From Turbatrix aceti (taxonomy: Eukaryota > Nematoda > Chromadorea > Rhabditida > Panagrolaimidae): DNA of 64,000 bases. A program made the translations under genes and the position numbers. The notes under the pieces are model-generated. The model was given only the letters and a program-made list of their open reading frames with translations. It ran no database searches and was not told the origin of the DNA. Shown one piece after another: positions 46,557 through 59,900 of this stretch. Where the stretch lies: positions 5,403,246-5,467,245 of the forward strand of contig OZ017770.1 of the NCBI GenBank assembly GCA_963969345.1, written 5' to 3'. Each line of letters opens with the position of its first letter. Within the stretch, counting starts at the first letter, position 1.

Positions 46557-49476
46557 TCAGATACATGTGGTTTCGCCTTTAAGACTTTTTGTAGACACAC
46601 TGTCATCCATGTTGAGGTCATAGAAACGCTGTTGACTTGGTGAGGCAGACTGAACGATGGATGATCCGACGGAACGATCCATTTCAGAGGGAACGTAACC
46701 GTATCCCAGCAGAGAACTGTTTGAAGCGATTGACCCCGTACGCGATCCTTTCGCACTCGAAGGATAAGACCAGTCGATATTCGTTTCCTTCACGCCACCC
46801 ATGCTGTTGGCGGCTTCGTTGCGCAACACAGTGTAAAGCAATTTGGAATTCACGGGCTTTGAATGTTCACCGTATTTGTCTGCGTCGGATACCGTGCTTC
46901 GGGGAGTCATTGAACCGGAGTGATCGAAAACCGTTATAGGCTGTGCTGTGGACGGCGAATGCTTGAATAAGTTTACCAATGATCTGAAATTTTTTTGAAT
47001 GCGTTTGGTAAATTGTAAAAAACAACGAACGATTTTTCGTTGTTGTTAAACGTGTTGATAACCACTTTGTGATCGCTGCCGCCTTTGTCTTCAAAAATGG
47101 GCTTCGGTAGCTGAAAAAAAAAACAAAGTTATGACAGGTCTGCTGTGGCTTGAAGGTGGCTTACCAAAGGACGCAACGATATTTGCGTGGGAAAGGTGCT
47201 AGCTGGTCTTGCTGGCAGAGGGGTGACAATTGTAGACCTCACGGGTGCCTTCAAACTGTCGTGAGAATTTGTAGCTTGTGTCCCAAAGCTGGTTACTTGA
47301 ACGTCATGGGGCAGCATTTCGTAGACCTGGTCTTCAAACTTAGTGCTTTTGGTCGTAAATGGCGTCACAACCGATGATATCGTAGTAACATTAGTATTTT
47401 TTGGTTTCAGGTATTCACTGTCATCGTCTGCGAAAGATTGCTGATAGCTTGTGCTCGACTGTGTTGCAACTTCATCGTATACGTTGATCGTTGTACCGGT
47501 AATCGGAGGACTTCTTGATGTCCTGCAATATGTGTATTGATGTCTCAATATTTCACAATTTTTTAAGACCACGTACCGACCAGAAGTGTCCAGTTTAGTG
47601 AAGTTACAGCCTGGCGGGCCGTGTTCAACATACTCGTATACAACGTCATCTTGTTTAGATATCCGGGGTGGGGGGTAAACCGGATTGTTTGTGCTTCCAG
47701 GGAAAACGTTCCCTTCAGTAGGGACCAACGCAGTGTATTGGATAGCCAAGGACGCGTTGCCGTTAACAGCCGGTGATGGTGGTGACGCACTAGGACTTCT
47801 TTCTGTCACAAACTAAAATTTACCATTGGAGACAAAAATGCGATTAAAATATCTCTAACGTGAGTAGGATCGGTGAATGCTTTTGAGATATCTGACGTGG
47901 AATGATTTAACTGGAGTGTGGTACTTCGTGATCGCATGTTACCTTTCTTGATGTTTGGCATCGAATTTGCGCGTTGGAAATTGTTCTGAAATAATTTTGT
48001 CAAACTTGTCGATTTTGTTGTTTAGCACACCTTTCGAATGCTTTTCATGCATTCGCGTTCCCATTTTCTGAGGGCAGAACTGTCAATTTTGTACACCGCA
48101 GAAAAGGAACGCTTGAATGGCTGATCGCTAGAATTGGCGCTCAAAAGTTGCCGACTATCGTTTTCTTCCACCTGAAAAAAACTACTTTTTCTGATGATGA
48201 TTCAGAAGGAAGGGGGTGACATGCCTCTATTTTCACGAGCTTTGCCTTGCCTAAAGACATGACAACCGACGTTGATACGCATCCCAACACAGCTGCGAAG
48301 AAAAGGAATGTGTTTCCAAGCAGGGAAGTGTAAAATGACCAGCCAAAATATTGCTGAAAGGGAGATGGTTATTTTATAAAAAAAATGGAGCAATCAAAAG
48401 CACAGATACTTCATAGATTCCTTCATCTTGTTTGATAATGTTGTTATCCTGGTACCTTGCATACATGAAGAAAATCATATTCCCGATGGTGCATGTTATA
48501 ACTGAAATGCATGCCATTCGACTCTTTTTTTCAACTTTTTTTGCTTAATCATACCCGTCAGAGTGGAGAGAACCGTCGATACACAAACCAGAAGACGATG
48601 ACAAAATGCACAAACGCAAATGATCAGAGCACTGAGAGAGCAAACCAGAGAGAAGGTCAGTGCCGTGAGGGCTGCTATTTTCCAGCCGAGGAAAAGGTGT
48701 TGGTATGCGTCGTCTTGCAGCCTGTTTTCGTCATACCCGTGTTCGTAGAGATCTTCTTCGTCTATCCAGTAATCAAATTTATAAACGCACAATAACGGAG
48801 GCAGAGAAAATTGATCGAAGGGTCCTTGCATGTGATCCAGCCTGCAAAGTGATCACGTCGTGTATTACAGATTAGAGATTTCTATGAAGAGCTGTGCTTA
48901 TCACATCACGATCATTTCTATGCATGAAAAAAAAAAAACACTTTTTTTGCGATCACCAAAGAAAAGGTCGTTTGAAATAAATCTTTTTTTTCCTCTTTAA
49001 ACTGCATCATTGCTTACTGCCTTCGTGACTGGCAGTGCTGAACCAAAAAATTTCAAGGTTATTCGTTGCTGGCGACCATGGGAAGTAACACAGCTAAGTA
49101 TAATTTTCTCCTACTTGACAGATGGCTGACAGAATACATGCTTTCAAAAAACCAAAATTTTGATGAAAAAAGCCATGCAAAAATTTGTGTGAAAATTATG
49201 CAAATGTTAAACTAACACAAGATCAAAGGCAGAAACCTACCGAAAAAGCTTTTCGTAATACTCACGAGGTCTACCGTACTCGTTTGAGTAATCTCGCTTA
49301 CAGTCCAGCCACAAGCCATGTTGGTGCTCGGTCCGGCCCTCCTCAAGGTAAACAAATTGCCAGCTGGGTGATACGAGAGCCAATAAACAAGCCGTAAAGC
49401 CAAGAACTTGAAATACAAAATATAGTGAAAGCCAGATGGCTTTGGCCGAACATTTGCTGTCACTCGGTGGATTCAT
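46557..49476 (-). CDS. Claudin-like four-TM protein with long cytoplasmic tail (copy A)
   Basis: Claudin/PMP22-like (nematode Clc-like) membrane protein, probably in epithelial junctions. Ten exons join in phase: 49241-49476, 48555-48841, 48410-48501, 48225-48353, 48031-48171, 47860-47985, 47577-47812, 47165-47522, 47031-47110, 46557-46983. Length is about 703 aa. TM1 ends in VSPSW, followed by the W-GLW-C-C claudin signature: PSW ... HGLWLDC ... LLCVYKFDY. TM2 (LFLGWKIAALTALTFSLVCS), TM3 (GVITCTIGNMIFFMYARYQ) and TM4 (YTSLLGNTFLFFAAVLGCVS) follow. The Ser/Thr-rich cytoplasmic tail is over 400 aa, far longer than in usual claudins. The intron at 48172-48224 is only in frame as GC-AG. The start at 49476 is the first ATG; an upstream acceptor-like site suggests a leader splice. 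Copy B lies 1.6 kb upstream. Confidence 0.85.
48172..48224 (-). other. Probable GC-AG intron in claudin-like gene A
   Basis: On the minus strand the exon ends ATAGAG, followed by GCATGT, and the acceptor is TTTTTCAG before GTGGAAG. The alternative GT two bases on gives an immediate frameshift and stop. The donor hexamer is the same GCATGT as in the channel-gene GC-AG intron. Confidence 0.65.
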
Positions 49477-51095
49477 GATGTCCTCCACTGTTTCAGTATC
49501 ATGTTTAGACCCTTATTTTGCCTGAAACACACGCGCATATGTATTAACGTACCGAATTGGACGTAATAAAAGATATTCACGCTTGAATCTCAACAACAAT
49601 ACAAAACAAAAACGAGGTAATAAGCCGAAGACAACCGGTTTTTACGCACAACAGAAAAAAAAGTTAATTTGATTATCTTAATGCTAAAATTAGACGAAGG
49701 AATCCTGTTAACACTTTTCAATCTCATTTTTGAAAAAAGAAGTAACAAAAAGTTACTTTTACTTACGATACGTTACACATTATTGATGTTTTGAGATGGA
49801 AAATAAAAGCAAAACAAGGAGTCGCCTTCGGCCAAAAGGCAGAGGCGATGGCTGGCGGGGGATGATGCAGTCAAACATGCTGTTTGGTACGCTCCGCCTA
49901 TAAAACTGTCCACTTCCACGATACGTCCGATTGTTGTGCGATTTAAAAAGAGTGACCCAATTTTTCTTCCGGCTTACCATGGATATAACGCAAAGGTTTG
50001 CCACAGGTGCAGAGGCAGTCAGTGGCCTCCAGCAAAACACCCCCCGAACTCATAACCATTTTATTAAACTTGAAGGTCACCTAGCTGATCACCTGCTGAG
50101 GTGAGCATCAACTGTTCTTGCCTCCGCGCAGTTTTCTGTTTTCTAGTGCGTTCCTTCCGGTGGAATGCATTCCTTTGACACCGCGTTATAAACAGACAAC
50201 ACACCTTGAATCAAGTCAAATCTACTTTTTGCCGAACTTGCCACCCTAACACGAACCAGAATCAGACAATATCAATTTTTATTGTTTATTCATCTGTAAA
50301 GCCAATTGACTATAAACTGACATCGATTGACCGGTTGCACAATAAACAGGAACACCAACGTTCAGTACAAATTGATTTGTAACGCCAAAAAAGGTGAAAA
50401 AAAATGTTCTCATCAGAACACTGATCTCCAGCGGGTAGGAAACGACTGGGATGAGTCACGCATAAATGGTCTACTGACTCTGTCAACAACTTGATGGCAG
50501 ATGCGACAGTCAGTCCTTTTGCCTATTGCTAATGTGTATTTTAAGAAAAATGACGAGTTACTGTATGGCTTCCGAGTTTAATATCCCCGGTGATTTTGAC
50601 CGGTTTATTGTCGTCCATTTTTCCCAAGACGGCAATTAAAATCATTGCCTTTTGACTTAATGCCGATCGTCCTTTTGCAGATTTCTATTTGAAACGCTGT
50701 GGTGGTGTAGCTATGTTCAAGGTTGCACCGAACAGTGTCAAACAATCCCTTTATTTGTCGTGGCAATATCAATAAAATCCAATCCAGGATAATTGATTCA
50801 ATAACACAGAAATGTTGGAGCAGAGGTAGTCATTTTTTGTAGAAATTTAATTTTTTAAGGGGAAATAAAGTTAGAATTGGAGACGGATCTTGCTGGCAAT
50901 GTCAAAGTAACAAAGCATAAAATTATATTTTTTTAAATTGAATAAATGCGATTTGAAAAGAACTGATTTCAATCAAGTTAGGCAGCATACAGTAGACAAA
51001 CTATGGCAAGAAACCAAACAAACACAATTCATTGTAAAAGATGCGAAATACAAAATCAAGTAACCCGGTACGTTTTGGACGATTTCTTTGCAGGA
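49477..51095. other. Intergenic region between the claudin-like copies
   Basis: About 1.6 kb. A minus-strand open frame at 49780-50040 has no recognisable features. No repeats are evident. Confidence 0.4.
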
Positions 51096-52336
51096 TTAAA
51101 CGCAGGTCTCAGATTTTCTGCGAATGCGAGGTGGCAGAAATTCGCTGCCATCTCTTCGGGGAAAGTTAAGCTCAGGCATGCTGTCAGCCACAAAGTGCGG
51201 CGAATCGTCTTTGATGTAGTAAGGCGGAAGCTTGGCTTTGTGGTTTTGAGGATTCTGTTGGAACATTCCAGAGGAGGAATCCAGCTCCATTGACCTGAAG
51301 TAGTTATCGTTGGGTGGGGGATGAGGTAACAGCTCGTAATTGGACGGTACACTACAATAAATACAAAGACATGTTAATTTGAGTGTTGGTTAGTATGAGT
51401 GCACACATTTTGACAGGACATCACAAATACATACATACTACCCTCCCTTTGCTCCCTTTTTGCTGTTTTAGTAGTGATGAGTCACGAATAATAATGGCAG
51501 CATAACTCACCGTCCAATGTTTGTCATGTTGGTTCTGGAGCTGCGTTGGATGCTGTAATTGTCCAGCACGCCACCCTTGACGGTAAATGAAAAGTACGTA
51601 GAGAGCATAGCCACAAGGAATGCAAAGAAGTGGAAGAAACACGCGGCCATTTGCAGGAAGAAAGCAAGTCCGACGCGCTGCTCGTAAGTGCCGACGATGC
51701 CCTTGATGAAGCGGTTGTCCGCTCTGTGGGAGTAGAAGAAGAACAGACCCTCGGCAATGGATGACAAAAATGCTGAAAAACAAAGTTTATAAATATGTAT
51801 TCCAAATCTTTGATGCCAAAATGCAAGACTTACTGGTAATCAGCATCACAGCGGTGTACACCAAGCTCAAAGATCCGTAGCAACATCCGCAGACAGCAAT
51901 GCACACGGACATGAAGGAAGTGAGCAGGGCGAGAGTCAGAAGCACCAAAGTAGATGTATGCCAACCTGAAACAAATATAAACACATTTCGCAATGTCGAA
52001 AGAAGACCACAAACCATAGAACTTGTGACGGTTGACTTCACCAACAGGACTATTGTCATCCTCGACGTCGAAAGTGCCCGAGTATTTGTCGTAATCAAAC
52101 TTATACACGCAATGCAGAGGTTCCGTGATTGTTGAATACCGTCGAAGAAGCACGTTGCTATCCCGGGTATGCCGGGTGCAATCGAGCCAAAGACCATGCT
52201 CGTGAATGCTGTTATATTCACGCAGGTTGACAACTTGCCAGCTCGGTGTCAAAATTGCAGCAATCGATAGACCCATGCCAATCAGCGTCAGCACGACGGC
52301 AAACGTGATGGCCGATTTCCGGCCAACTTCAGACAT
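51096..52336 (-). CDS. Claudin-like four-TM protein (copy B)
   Basis: Claudin/PMP22-like (nematode Clc-like) protein of 323 aa. Exons 52015-52336, 51834-51965, 51511-51772 and 51096-51351 join in phase. TM1 is AITFAVVLTLIGMGLSIAAI, followed by LTPSWQVV, HGLWLDC and LHCVYKFDY, the W-GLW-C-C signature. TM2 (HTSTLVLLTLALLTSFMSVC), TM3 (YGSLSLVYTAVMLI and onward) and TM4 (FFHFFAFLVAMLSTYFSFTV) follow. The tail of about 100 aa is Pro-rich with possible binding motifs (LPPYYIKDD, PPPNDNYF). It shares HGLWLDC and CVYKFDY almost exactly with copy A, so the two are tandem paralogues. The acceptor TTTTACAG lies 8 bp upstream of the start, again pointing to a spliced leader or 5' UTR intron. Confidence 0.9.
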
Positions 52337-54698
52337 GATGCCGTCTGTAAAATGATGATTGTGTACTAACTGCGCAATCACACGGGAAGACGATCGTAAA
52401 AAAAACACACGCAGGCACTCAGAAGTCCAGAAAGCGGCAGCACTTGAACGCTCCTATACCCTACCGAGTAACAACCGGTTTTGGGAGCATCGGAAAAACG
52501 ATAGCAACGCATACAGGTAGAAAACGAAAAAAAATGCACAATGTCTGCACGAGCATTGTTAGCGCCGCCCGCCTACGAGGGAGCGCTCAAGGGGGGACAT
52601 CGATGGCCTTGCAGACTGAGAATTTCGCCGAAACGACTACTAAAGTGCCGCGGAAGTATGACGCCGTTGTCCAGTTGCCAGCCAAAATTTTGAAGGGCAC
52701 ACAGGACATTTACCTACCATTGAATTTAACAAGAGAAATATTTTTGAAATATTAAACGAATCGAGAGAAGCCATGTGACTTGACTCGTCTTGGATAGATT
52801 AATATACGGATACACAATGCGCACAGGAGGAGAATTCATGCGTCAAATTCCAGGATCTCATCAACGGCAATAAAACGTGAGCGCATGAGATAATCGTCAG
52901 AAATATCAGAGAGGCAAAATTTGGCTTTGGAAGAACACGATTGACGAGCAAATTCAATAATTACAGGCAGTGCATGTTCATCGTACAAAATTAAGGGTGC
53001 AATACACGTTTGAAGATATACGAGTTCAATGACACGAAAAAATGAATGATTTTTACGATAAAACACCCAGACCATAACAAAGACATTTAAAAAGTAGGTA
53101 CGTATCCAAAACCGGCATGCAGCATACATAGAAGCCTCTTTTTTTCCCTGTGAAAACAATCGTTTTGTAAAACAATGCATCAATTCAGGTCAACGTTGGC
53201 GCAGCAAAGTGACGAGTTGATCGGCCTTGAGTCTCTTTTAGAGTCATGCAGATCCCCCCCGACAAAGCAGAGGACCCCATGCTGTGGAAATTATAAAATT
53301 CAAAGACGATTTACTGAAACGCAGATAGACAACACCACGCGCGTAAACACGTCTGCCTCCAGAAACGAAACGACTGCACAAAAGGTCTCCTTATTCCATA
53401 TATATGCAGACTAAAAGATTTTGTCCGATTAAATCCTTCTAAATCAATGATGACTCATGTGAAACTTTGGGTCTTTTCACGTCGCCATCGCCGATATTTG
53501 CTTTCAAAAAAAAATTTTGTATTTGCGCGTCCTTTACGGGTTTTTTTAGAAGACTACTGTGTATATAATAAAAGTATCTACAAACTTGGTATGTATATCA
53601 AACACTAGTGATCAAAACTCGGTAGCATTCGACGACCTTGAAGACATATCGCCTTGAAGATATTTTTGCCCGAAATGTCAAAAATACATGTAGGCAGGCA
53701 TAAAACATCGTTTAGATTATTTTCATGCCATCTTGGAGATAAAGTAAGCGGCATCGAACAAAGCACTGTCGAACGAGACAAAACATGCTTAGTAAGCTGA
53801 GGTCAAGAGTAGCCCTGAACAAGAAGGACGGCAAGCTGACAGCCAAGCTGTGCTACCTTTGAACAAAATAAAACATCCATCAAATTGCAATAATAACACG
53901 ACCGTTCATGCCAAGTCAAATTGCTTAGAAACCGGCTGTGTTGTTATGCCCGGGCAGAGACATGACAGAAAAAGGTGCGTGGGGTGCGGAAATAAACTTT
54001 GTCGGTGGAACGAATGCAACACCGTCTTGATTCCCGACCTTGATACAATGGCACATTGATTGGCGTGCCAAGGTTAACGACTACAGCTATGTGCGACTTC
54101 CGGAAAAGGGTGGCAGTTGGTATGCGGTTGACAGGTTACGTGCTGCCAATCACCGCTCTAATAACTAGTGACATCAAGGCCACAGCCCGGTCGGGAATTG
54201 CGGTAAAGTGAAAGGAAAATGACGACGGCTAGCCGATTTATTTTTTTTAACGGTGCGATGATAACGCGCGTAACTTACTTAAAGCAGAGGAAAACTTTCA
54301 CGAAATACTGGTACAATTAAATAGAAAACAGGAATGCGCTGTCAGCAACCCGATGACGGACATCCTGAATTGGATGCGTGCATCTGTTTTCCTCGCGCAC
54401 ATAACCTTGAACTCGTTATGGACGTATACTGCATGCCACATTATTCACCGCTGAGTACCTGTAATGGCCGCTGACCGACGCATGAGAGTGCTGAAACATG
54501 GGTGTCGAATACAAAGTGTCTGTAGAGATTTTGAAAACTTGTGTTACGAGTACTCCTTTTCTGTTTCATGTTTTTCGATACCTCGCGTGGGAAAAAAATC
54601 CAATTATTTATTAGCTTTCAATAACTGCTGAGTAACAAAGATGCCACATTGCAAGAATCATGGAAGTCGAAAAGCGAGATCAGCATGATCGAAACAGA
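52337..54698. other. Intergenic region
   Basis: About 2.4 kb. Short plus-strand open frames (52444-52755, 53175-53414, 53850-54059) show no domain and overlap no good splice signals. I see no gene. Confidence 0.4.
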
Positions 54699-56906
54699 TC
54701 AAACCATCGTAGCGTTACTTGTGCTGGGATTTTGTTTTTTTATGGGGACAACACGGGTGTTGGGAGTGCCAGCAGGCGCTCGGTATTGCTGGCCGACGGC
54801 CCCGTTACGATAGAAACTCAGGAGGTTTTCCATCTGAGGATCCCGGTTTGCATTAAAGGCAGGCCAGCAGTTGGACCCCAATTTGCTCGTTGAGGCTGTG
54901 CTTCGGGGATTCACAGTGCAGTGGGGAACGCTGATTCCAATGCCATTACGCTGCGACAACGATCTTGATCTGCTTGTCTCCACAGAGCTGAAAAAACATA
55001 CAACATCATAATTTTTTTGCATAATGTATGCTTACTTCATATCATTGACCACAGGAAACGTAGTCGTCAGTGTCGTCGCGTTTGTCGGAGTCATGGAGCA
55101 ATGCCCGCTGTCATTTTGCTTCTGTCGCAATGAGCGCCGATCGAGTGATGATGTAAAGGAGTCAGTGTTGTTCAACAGTTGCGCCGATCTGACAACCGAT
55201 GGATTGTTGCCTGACAGTCGGTTAGACGGACCGGCAAGCGACGTGTTGCCCATCTTGCGAAGTATCCTACCGAGTTGAGTGTTTGCAGCCAATGCCAGGT
55301 TCTGTTGCGACGACGGGTAATTGAGCTGAGTGCCAAACTGTGACATTGAGAGGCTCTTAAAATGCATGCATATGAGGACACTTTATTTATGCTTAAAACT
55401 ACCTTTGTGCCAAAATTGGAAGGATTCTCCAAGATTTGCGGAAACTGGGCGCTTACTGATGATGTAAGCGTTGCCGCGTGATCATTACTAGAATTCTCGT
55501 CTTCCCGTCTTAGACGGTGCTCAGAAGATGCCTAAATTAAATCAGTTATTAACATTTTCTCCGAAAAATGTTGACTCACAAGAAAAGTAGGAAAGTTAGA
55601 CTGTCTATAGGCACTTTTGTACGGCACAACCGACGTGTATCCAATATTTTCATACACTGGTGAATCGGAAAAGTCAAGTGGCAAGGGAAATAGGCGATCT
55701 GCATGAACGGGAGGTTGGCGATACGGCAAGGCAGGCGGTGAAGATTCTCCAGAACCCGAATGACAACCAGAATCGTTAGGACTACTTGTATTGGTGACGA
55801 TTGAGCTACCACTTGTTTTGTTACCCGAGTTTAGCTGCAACAAAGAGCCACCAGGCCCTGAAAGCATCGGAGGTTTACTCCACACATGGGAGCAGTTCGA
55901 TGATTGCTCATCGGAGTCACAAAGATCCGGAACAGATCCTCGAGGGGTCGTAGGACATGACTTAGCGGCCTTCTCTTTGGACATCCATTCTCCTGTAAAT
56001 TCCGATGATATAACTGTGTTAACTTGTAAGATGCAAGCTTACTTCTTAGGGATATACCGCTAGAGTGCGCCAACCCATCCAAACTTGAAACATCTGGTTT
56101 GCTCAGCGAAATTCGCATTTTTGTTAGTCCCTTTTGAAGGTGTCGCAGTTTGTGATGAGCATTTTGAAGATCGCGTCGATGCTTTTTGCGTATGGACTTG
56201 TTGATGAATTTGTCTTTTGACATGCGCTCCGTAGCAGCAATGATTTCTTTTTGCATTGCTATATCTGTCTCCATCAAAGTCACTTTGTCATCCTAAAAAT
56301 TTCATTTTTTAAATAAATGCCGCTGCATTATTAATAATCACCGTATTCGCATTGTCTAGCACATCGTCGGGGATCGTAAAAGTTGTGCCAACTCTGCGCT
56401 TAACTTTGGGGGCAGGCTCGTCCGGATGCAGTGTCATGAATATTTCCACCGGTAGAATGCCGGTCATTTCCTGTAATTATGTTGCATAACACCTAGTCGT
56501 AAAAATAGTGCGCAAAAAGCGTGCCGATCCACGCACGATCGTATTTCATGCAAAAAGTGGATGATCCTCATCCGAGGAATGTCTATTGTTCGTTTAAAAG
56601 ACTACTTACTGCTTCTTGCAAACACACATCTTTCAACTCTTCTAGCTTAGCAAGGATTTGATCCTCTAAAGCGTCTCGTTCGGCAAGGAGTTCATCTATC
56701 TTCTGCTGGTCCAAAAAAGTGAACTCCTCATTTGTATCCGACGATTCTGAAGAAAAAAATTATTATTATTTTCACACGAAATCAAAATATGACTACTCAC
56801 TTTTTGAAACGGATGCTTTTACAAATGTCGGCGAATAAGCGCTCACAGAAAGCGACGACGTATTTGTATTATTTGTAGATCGATCGAAAATTTTTGCTGA
56901 AGGCAT
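54699..56906 (-). CDS. CUPID-domain protein (INAVA / CCDC120 / FRMD4-like)
   Basis: Contains the cytohesin-ubiquitin-inducing (CUPID, DUF3338) domain that in vertebrate FRMD4, INAVA and CCDC120 binds cytohesins at cell junctions. Exons 56801-56906, 56610-56746, 56342-56470, 56043-56292, 55580-55992, 55403-55531, 55036-55355 and 54699-54987 join in phase, giving 590 aa. The domain covers residues about 40-200: LLAERDALEDQILAKLEELK then VCLQEAEMTGILPVEI, PKVKRRVGTTFTIP, MQKEIIAATERMSKD, and KKHRRDLQNAHHKLRHLQKG. The rest is disordered, Ser-rich, with YENIGYTSVVPYKSAY tyrosines. No FERM domain was found upstream. One intron uses an AAG acceptor (at 55356-55358). The start at 56906 is the first in-frame ATG after an acceptor-like TTTCAG; more 5' exons may exist. 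Confidence 0.85.
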
Positions 56907-59900
56907 AACACAGGGAGCTGAAAGGAGATGCTTATTAGTTGTTATGAAAGGTAACTGTCACGTACCTGGCAAAGTACACAAAGGTAGCTTTAAACCTTAC
57001 CGAAGCAAGTACAATGCCAAACAGGACATTCGTGTTTTCGCTAAAATGAAACAAGTACACAAACAAGCTTTGAAGCGATGCGCGTAAGCTCTCGATGCAA
57101 CAACTTGTATACGCGAAGAACGTGAAATAATAAGTAAAAAAAACATACACAAAAAGTTTTACCCACCACTGATAGAATCAGAATCAGAGAAACTAGTTAC
57201 GAAACAGATTTCATTGCAAAAGGTGTAAAAGGAAAAAAACGAACAGAGGCCAACTACAAAAGAAATGCAAAATGAGGTTTTTGAATTTTTTATTCATAGC
57301 AACACAAAAAAAACCATCACAGTTTTCCACGCTAGATTCCAAAAAATGTTATAATACGGGATAAAAAATTCGTTTAACAAAAATAACATGATTTGAAAAT
57401 AAATTATTCTCAGAAGAAAAGATTTTAAACGATTTGAAAATTCCAATGACAAAAAATTTTGCCCCTAGTGTGACAAAAAACCTGCATCAAGTACTTGTGT
57501 AACACTCAACTGTAGGAGACACGACACGACCACTGTAGGCTTAGCGCTATGCAAAAGACAGCAAACAAGTAAGACTAGCTTTTGGGATGTGCGACATCCA
57601 CGTTCGCAATGGCTATGAAAAAAATTACCTGCATCAAAGATTTCTTTAAAAGTACAGTGTCATTGCACGCAATGGATGTAACCTATGCTTAAATTCGTTA
57701 AAGGATGTCAGTGGGATTTGAACGAACACCTCAAATCTTGTGCAAAAAGGGGGTGGGTGTAACAATATGGCTCCAAAAAAAACATGCAGCTACTACCCCG
57801 CATACAGGAATAGTTATCCGTGATTTATAACATTGGGCACTGAAAAAAAAAGTCAGAACAATAAAGAAATGATTTAGAGCGTCTCCACATATGGTCGTAA
57901 CATCAAAGAAAGCAACATATGAGCACAATCCGCAGCGAAAAAATGCGTTTCTTGATGACCGGTCAGGTCCACGACAACGCGGTACAAAAACACATGTTCA
58001 GAGACAAATCGTAAAGCGTAATTACCCCGGCCACATTATAATTGACCACAAATCCAACTGTCAAGACATTGCAATATGAGTCGTATCGCGCAAAAAAAAG
58101 TATGTAACGGCATGTTACTATGAGAAATCTATTATTGCGCTCGGTTAGTGTGCAATCAAACTAAGTAAGTAAGTTGATGATGAGAACACTCGAGAGCTTA
58201 AAAAGCATTGCAGATTGCTTGAGCAAATGATTTGTGATGACAGAAAAATTGCGCAATGAATAAGGATTTTTTTAATACCGTTACTCCGCGATTTGTCCGT
58301 ACCTCTGGTAAAGTCCAGCTGTCTGGTTTGATGCAATGTAATCAAATATGATTGTACTACAAAAAAAAATAAATAATAGAAGAAGCACCCCTTTTTTACA
58401 TTATCAACGTCATCCAGCTATTTTCTTCAGAACAAGTCAGCGCGCGCTGCTCGATCCCCTCAGCTGCCACCAAAAAACTGTCAAAAAACGAGGAAGACAG
58501 ACGAAGTAGGTGTTTGCGCAGCGGTTATTGTTGCATTCCAAATGCCACCACAGCCCAACACAGAAGGCAAATCATATGCATAAAAAGTAACCAGAGCAGA
58601 GTAATGTTTTTTGGGGACTGTCTGTCTTCTTACTCAAATTATAATACACGAGGGGGTGGGAAAACGCAATTGAGATGGTGTCGTTATGTAACAAAAGGAT
58701 GCGCGTAAATTTGGGACAAATGAGACACCAAGCAATTTAAGTAGACAATATTTTCTGACACAACTACGTTTTTCGAAGAGAAGCGACAAAAATTGAGACT
58801 AGGATTTGAATCGTTCTTTTTTCTGTTAAGATCCGACTTCAAGGTATTGATTGTACAGTGCAACTGTGAACAGAAAATCCAAAAGAAGGCGTCAAAGTAT
58901 AATAAAACGCAACTGTGTGAACATTGGAATTAGAGTAAAAGAATGTATTTCAAATTTTGACCATCAGAACCACACATAATTGATGACAGTGACATAATGA
59001 TGCCCGGATGACTAAGAAAGCGATTTTTAAAATGAATTACTACTTTTGTAGGACAAAAGAGAACTCAAAAAGGAAGAAAAGGGGAAAGAAGAAGACAAGT
59101 TGCCGTAAGGCTACTTCCATGATAGAAAAAGAAATAAAAACGCGCAGCAAAAAAAATATAATGGTTCGGTGATCGGCAGGCCCCGATCGAAACAACGGCG
59201 TACCGGTCAGCCAACTGCGCGGTCAAGTACACTCATTCATCCTCCGAGCCAGCCGACTTTGCGCAGCGACGACAGTGGCAGGACCTTGAGTCAACTACTT
59301 CGAAAGGAGGGTTTGTCCGTCAACGTCTTATTGCAAATGAAAATCTCTTACTTTTTTGTTGAAAAACGAGCCACTTTAAAGACAATGAACGGTTTAATGC
59401 GCAAAAAAAAATTAAGAATGAAGTACCTTCTTCATGCTCTTGCTTGATAACAAGCGGGTTTGTTAACTTAGCGCGCGTATGTTTATACAGTTGAATAATT
59501 TTTTTTCTTCTTTTCTTGGAGTGTATTTAGATGCATTGTTTGAGTTTTGTGATGACCATGACCACGTAAACAAAAGGGATAGGCGACAGGAATATACGTG
59601 TGACAAAGTCGAGAAAAGCGAATTCGCCGCTCTTCGAGCCGTGCGTCAAAGTTGTATGCATCGGCGATAGAGCAAAATCAGTTGTATACATGAGCAAACA
59701 AACAATCGAGCGGTAAATTGCAAATTGCAATGACCTTTGGAACCACCACCGCCAAACTTGAAACAATGTTAGACCGCTTTGTTCGGCACTGTATAAACCA
59801 GCCTGTTATTTATTTCGTGTTGTTTTGGAGGATGCATGCAAAGAAAGAAGCGTTGTTCAAAGGAGGATAACAAGCGATGAGCCGTGAACTGTTGACGCGG

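Noticed and set aside
57690..57745. Possible tRNA (GGGATTTGAACG on the plus strand)
   Set aside because: The T-arm does not pair and no acceptor stem or anticodon arm is visible; at most a decayed relic.
59169..59447. Plus-strand open frame with basic, Pro/Ser-rich start
   Set aside because: No ATG in a good context and no partner exon; the second half is AT-rich read-through. Kept only as a remark on the empty region.
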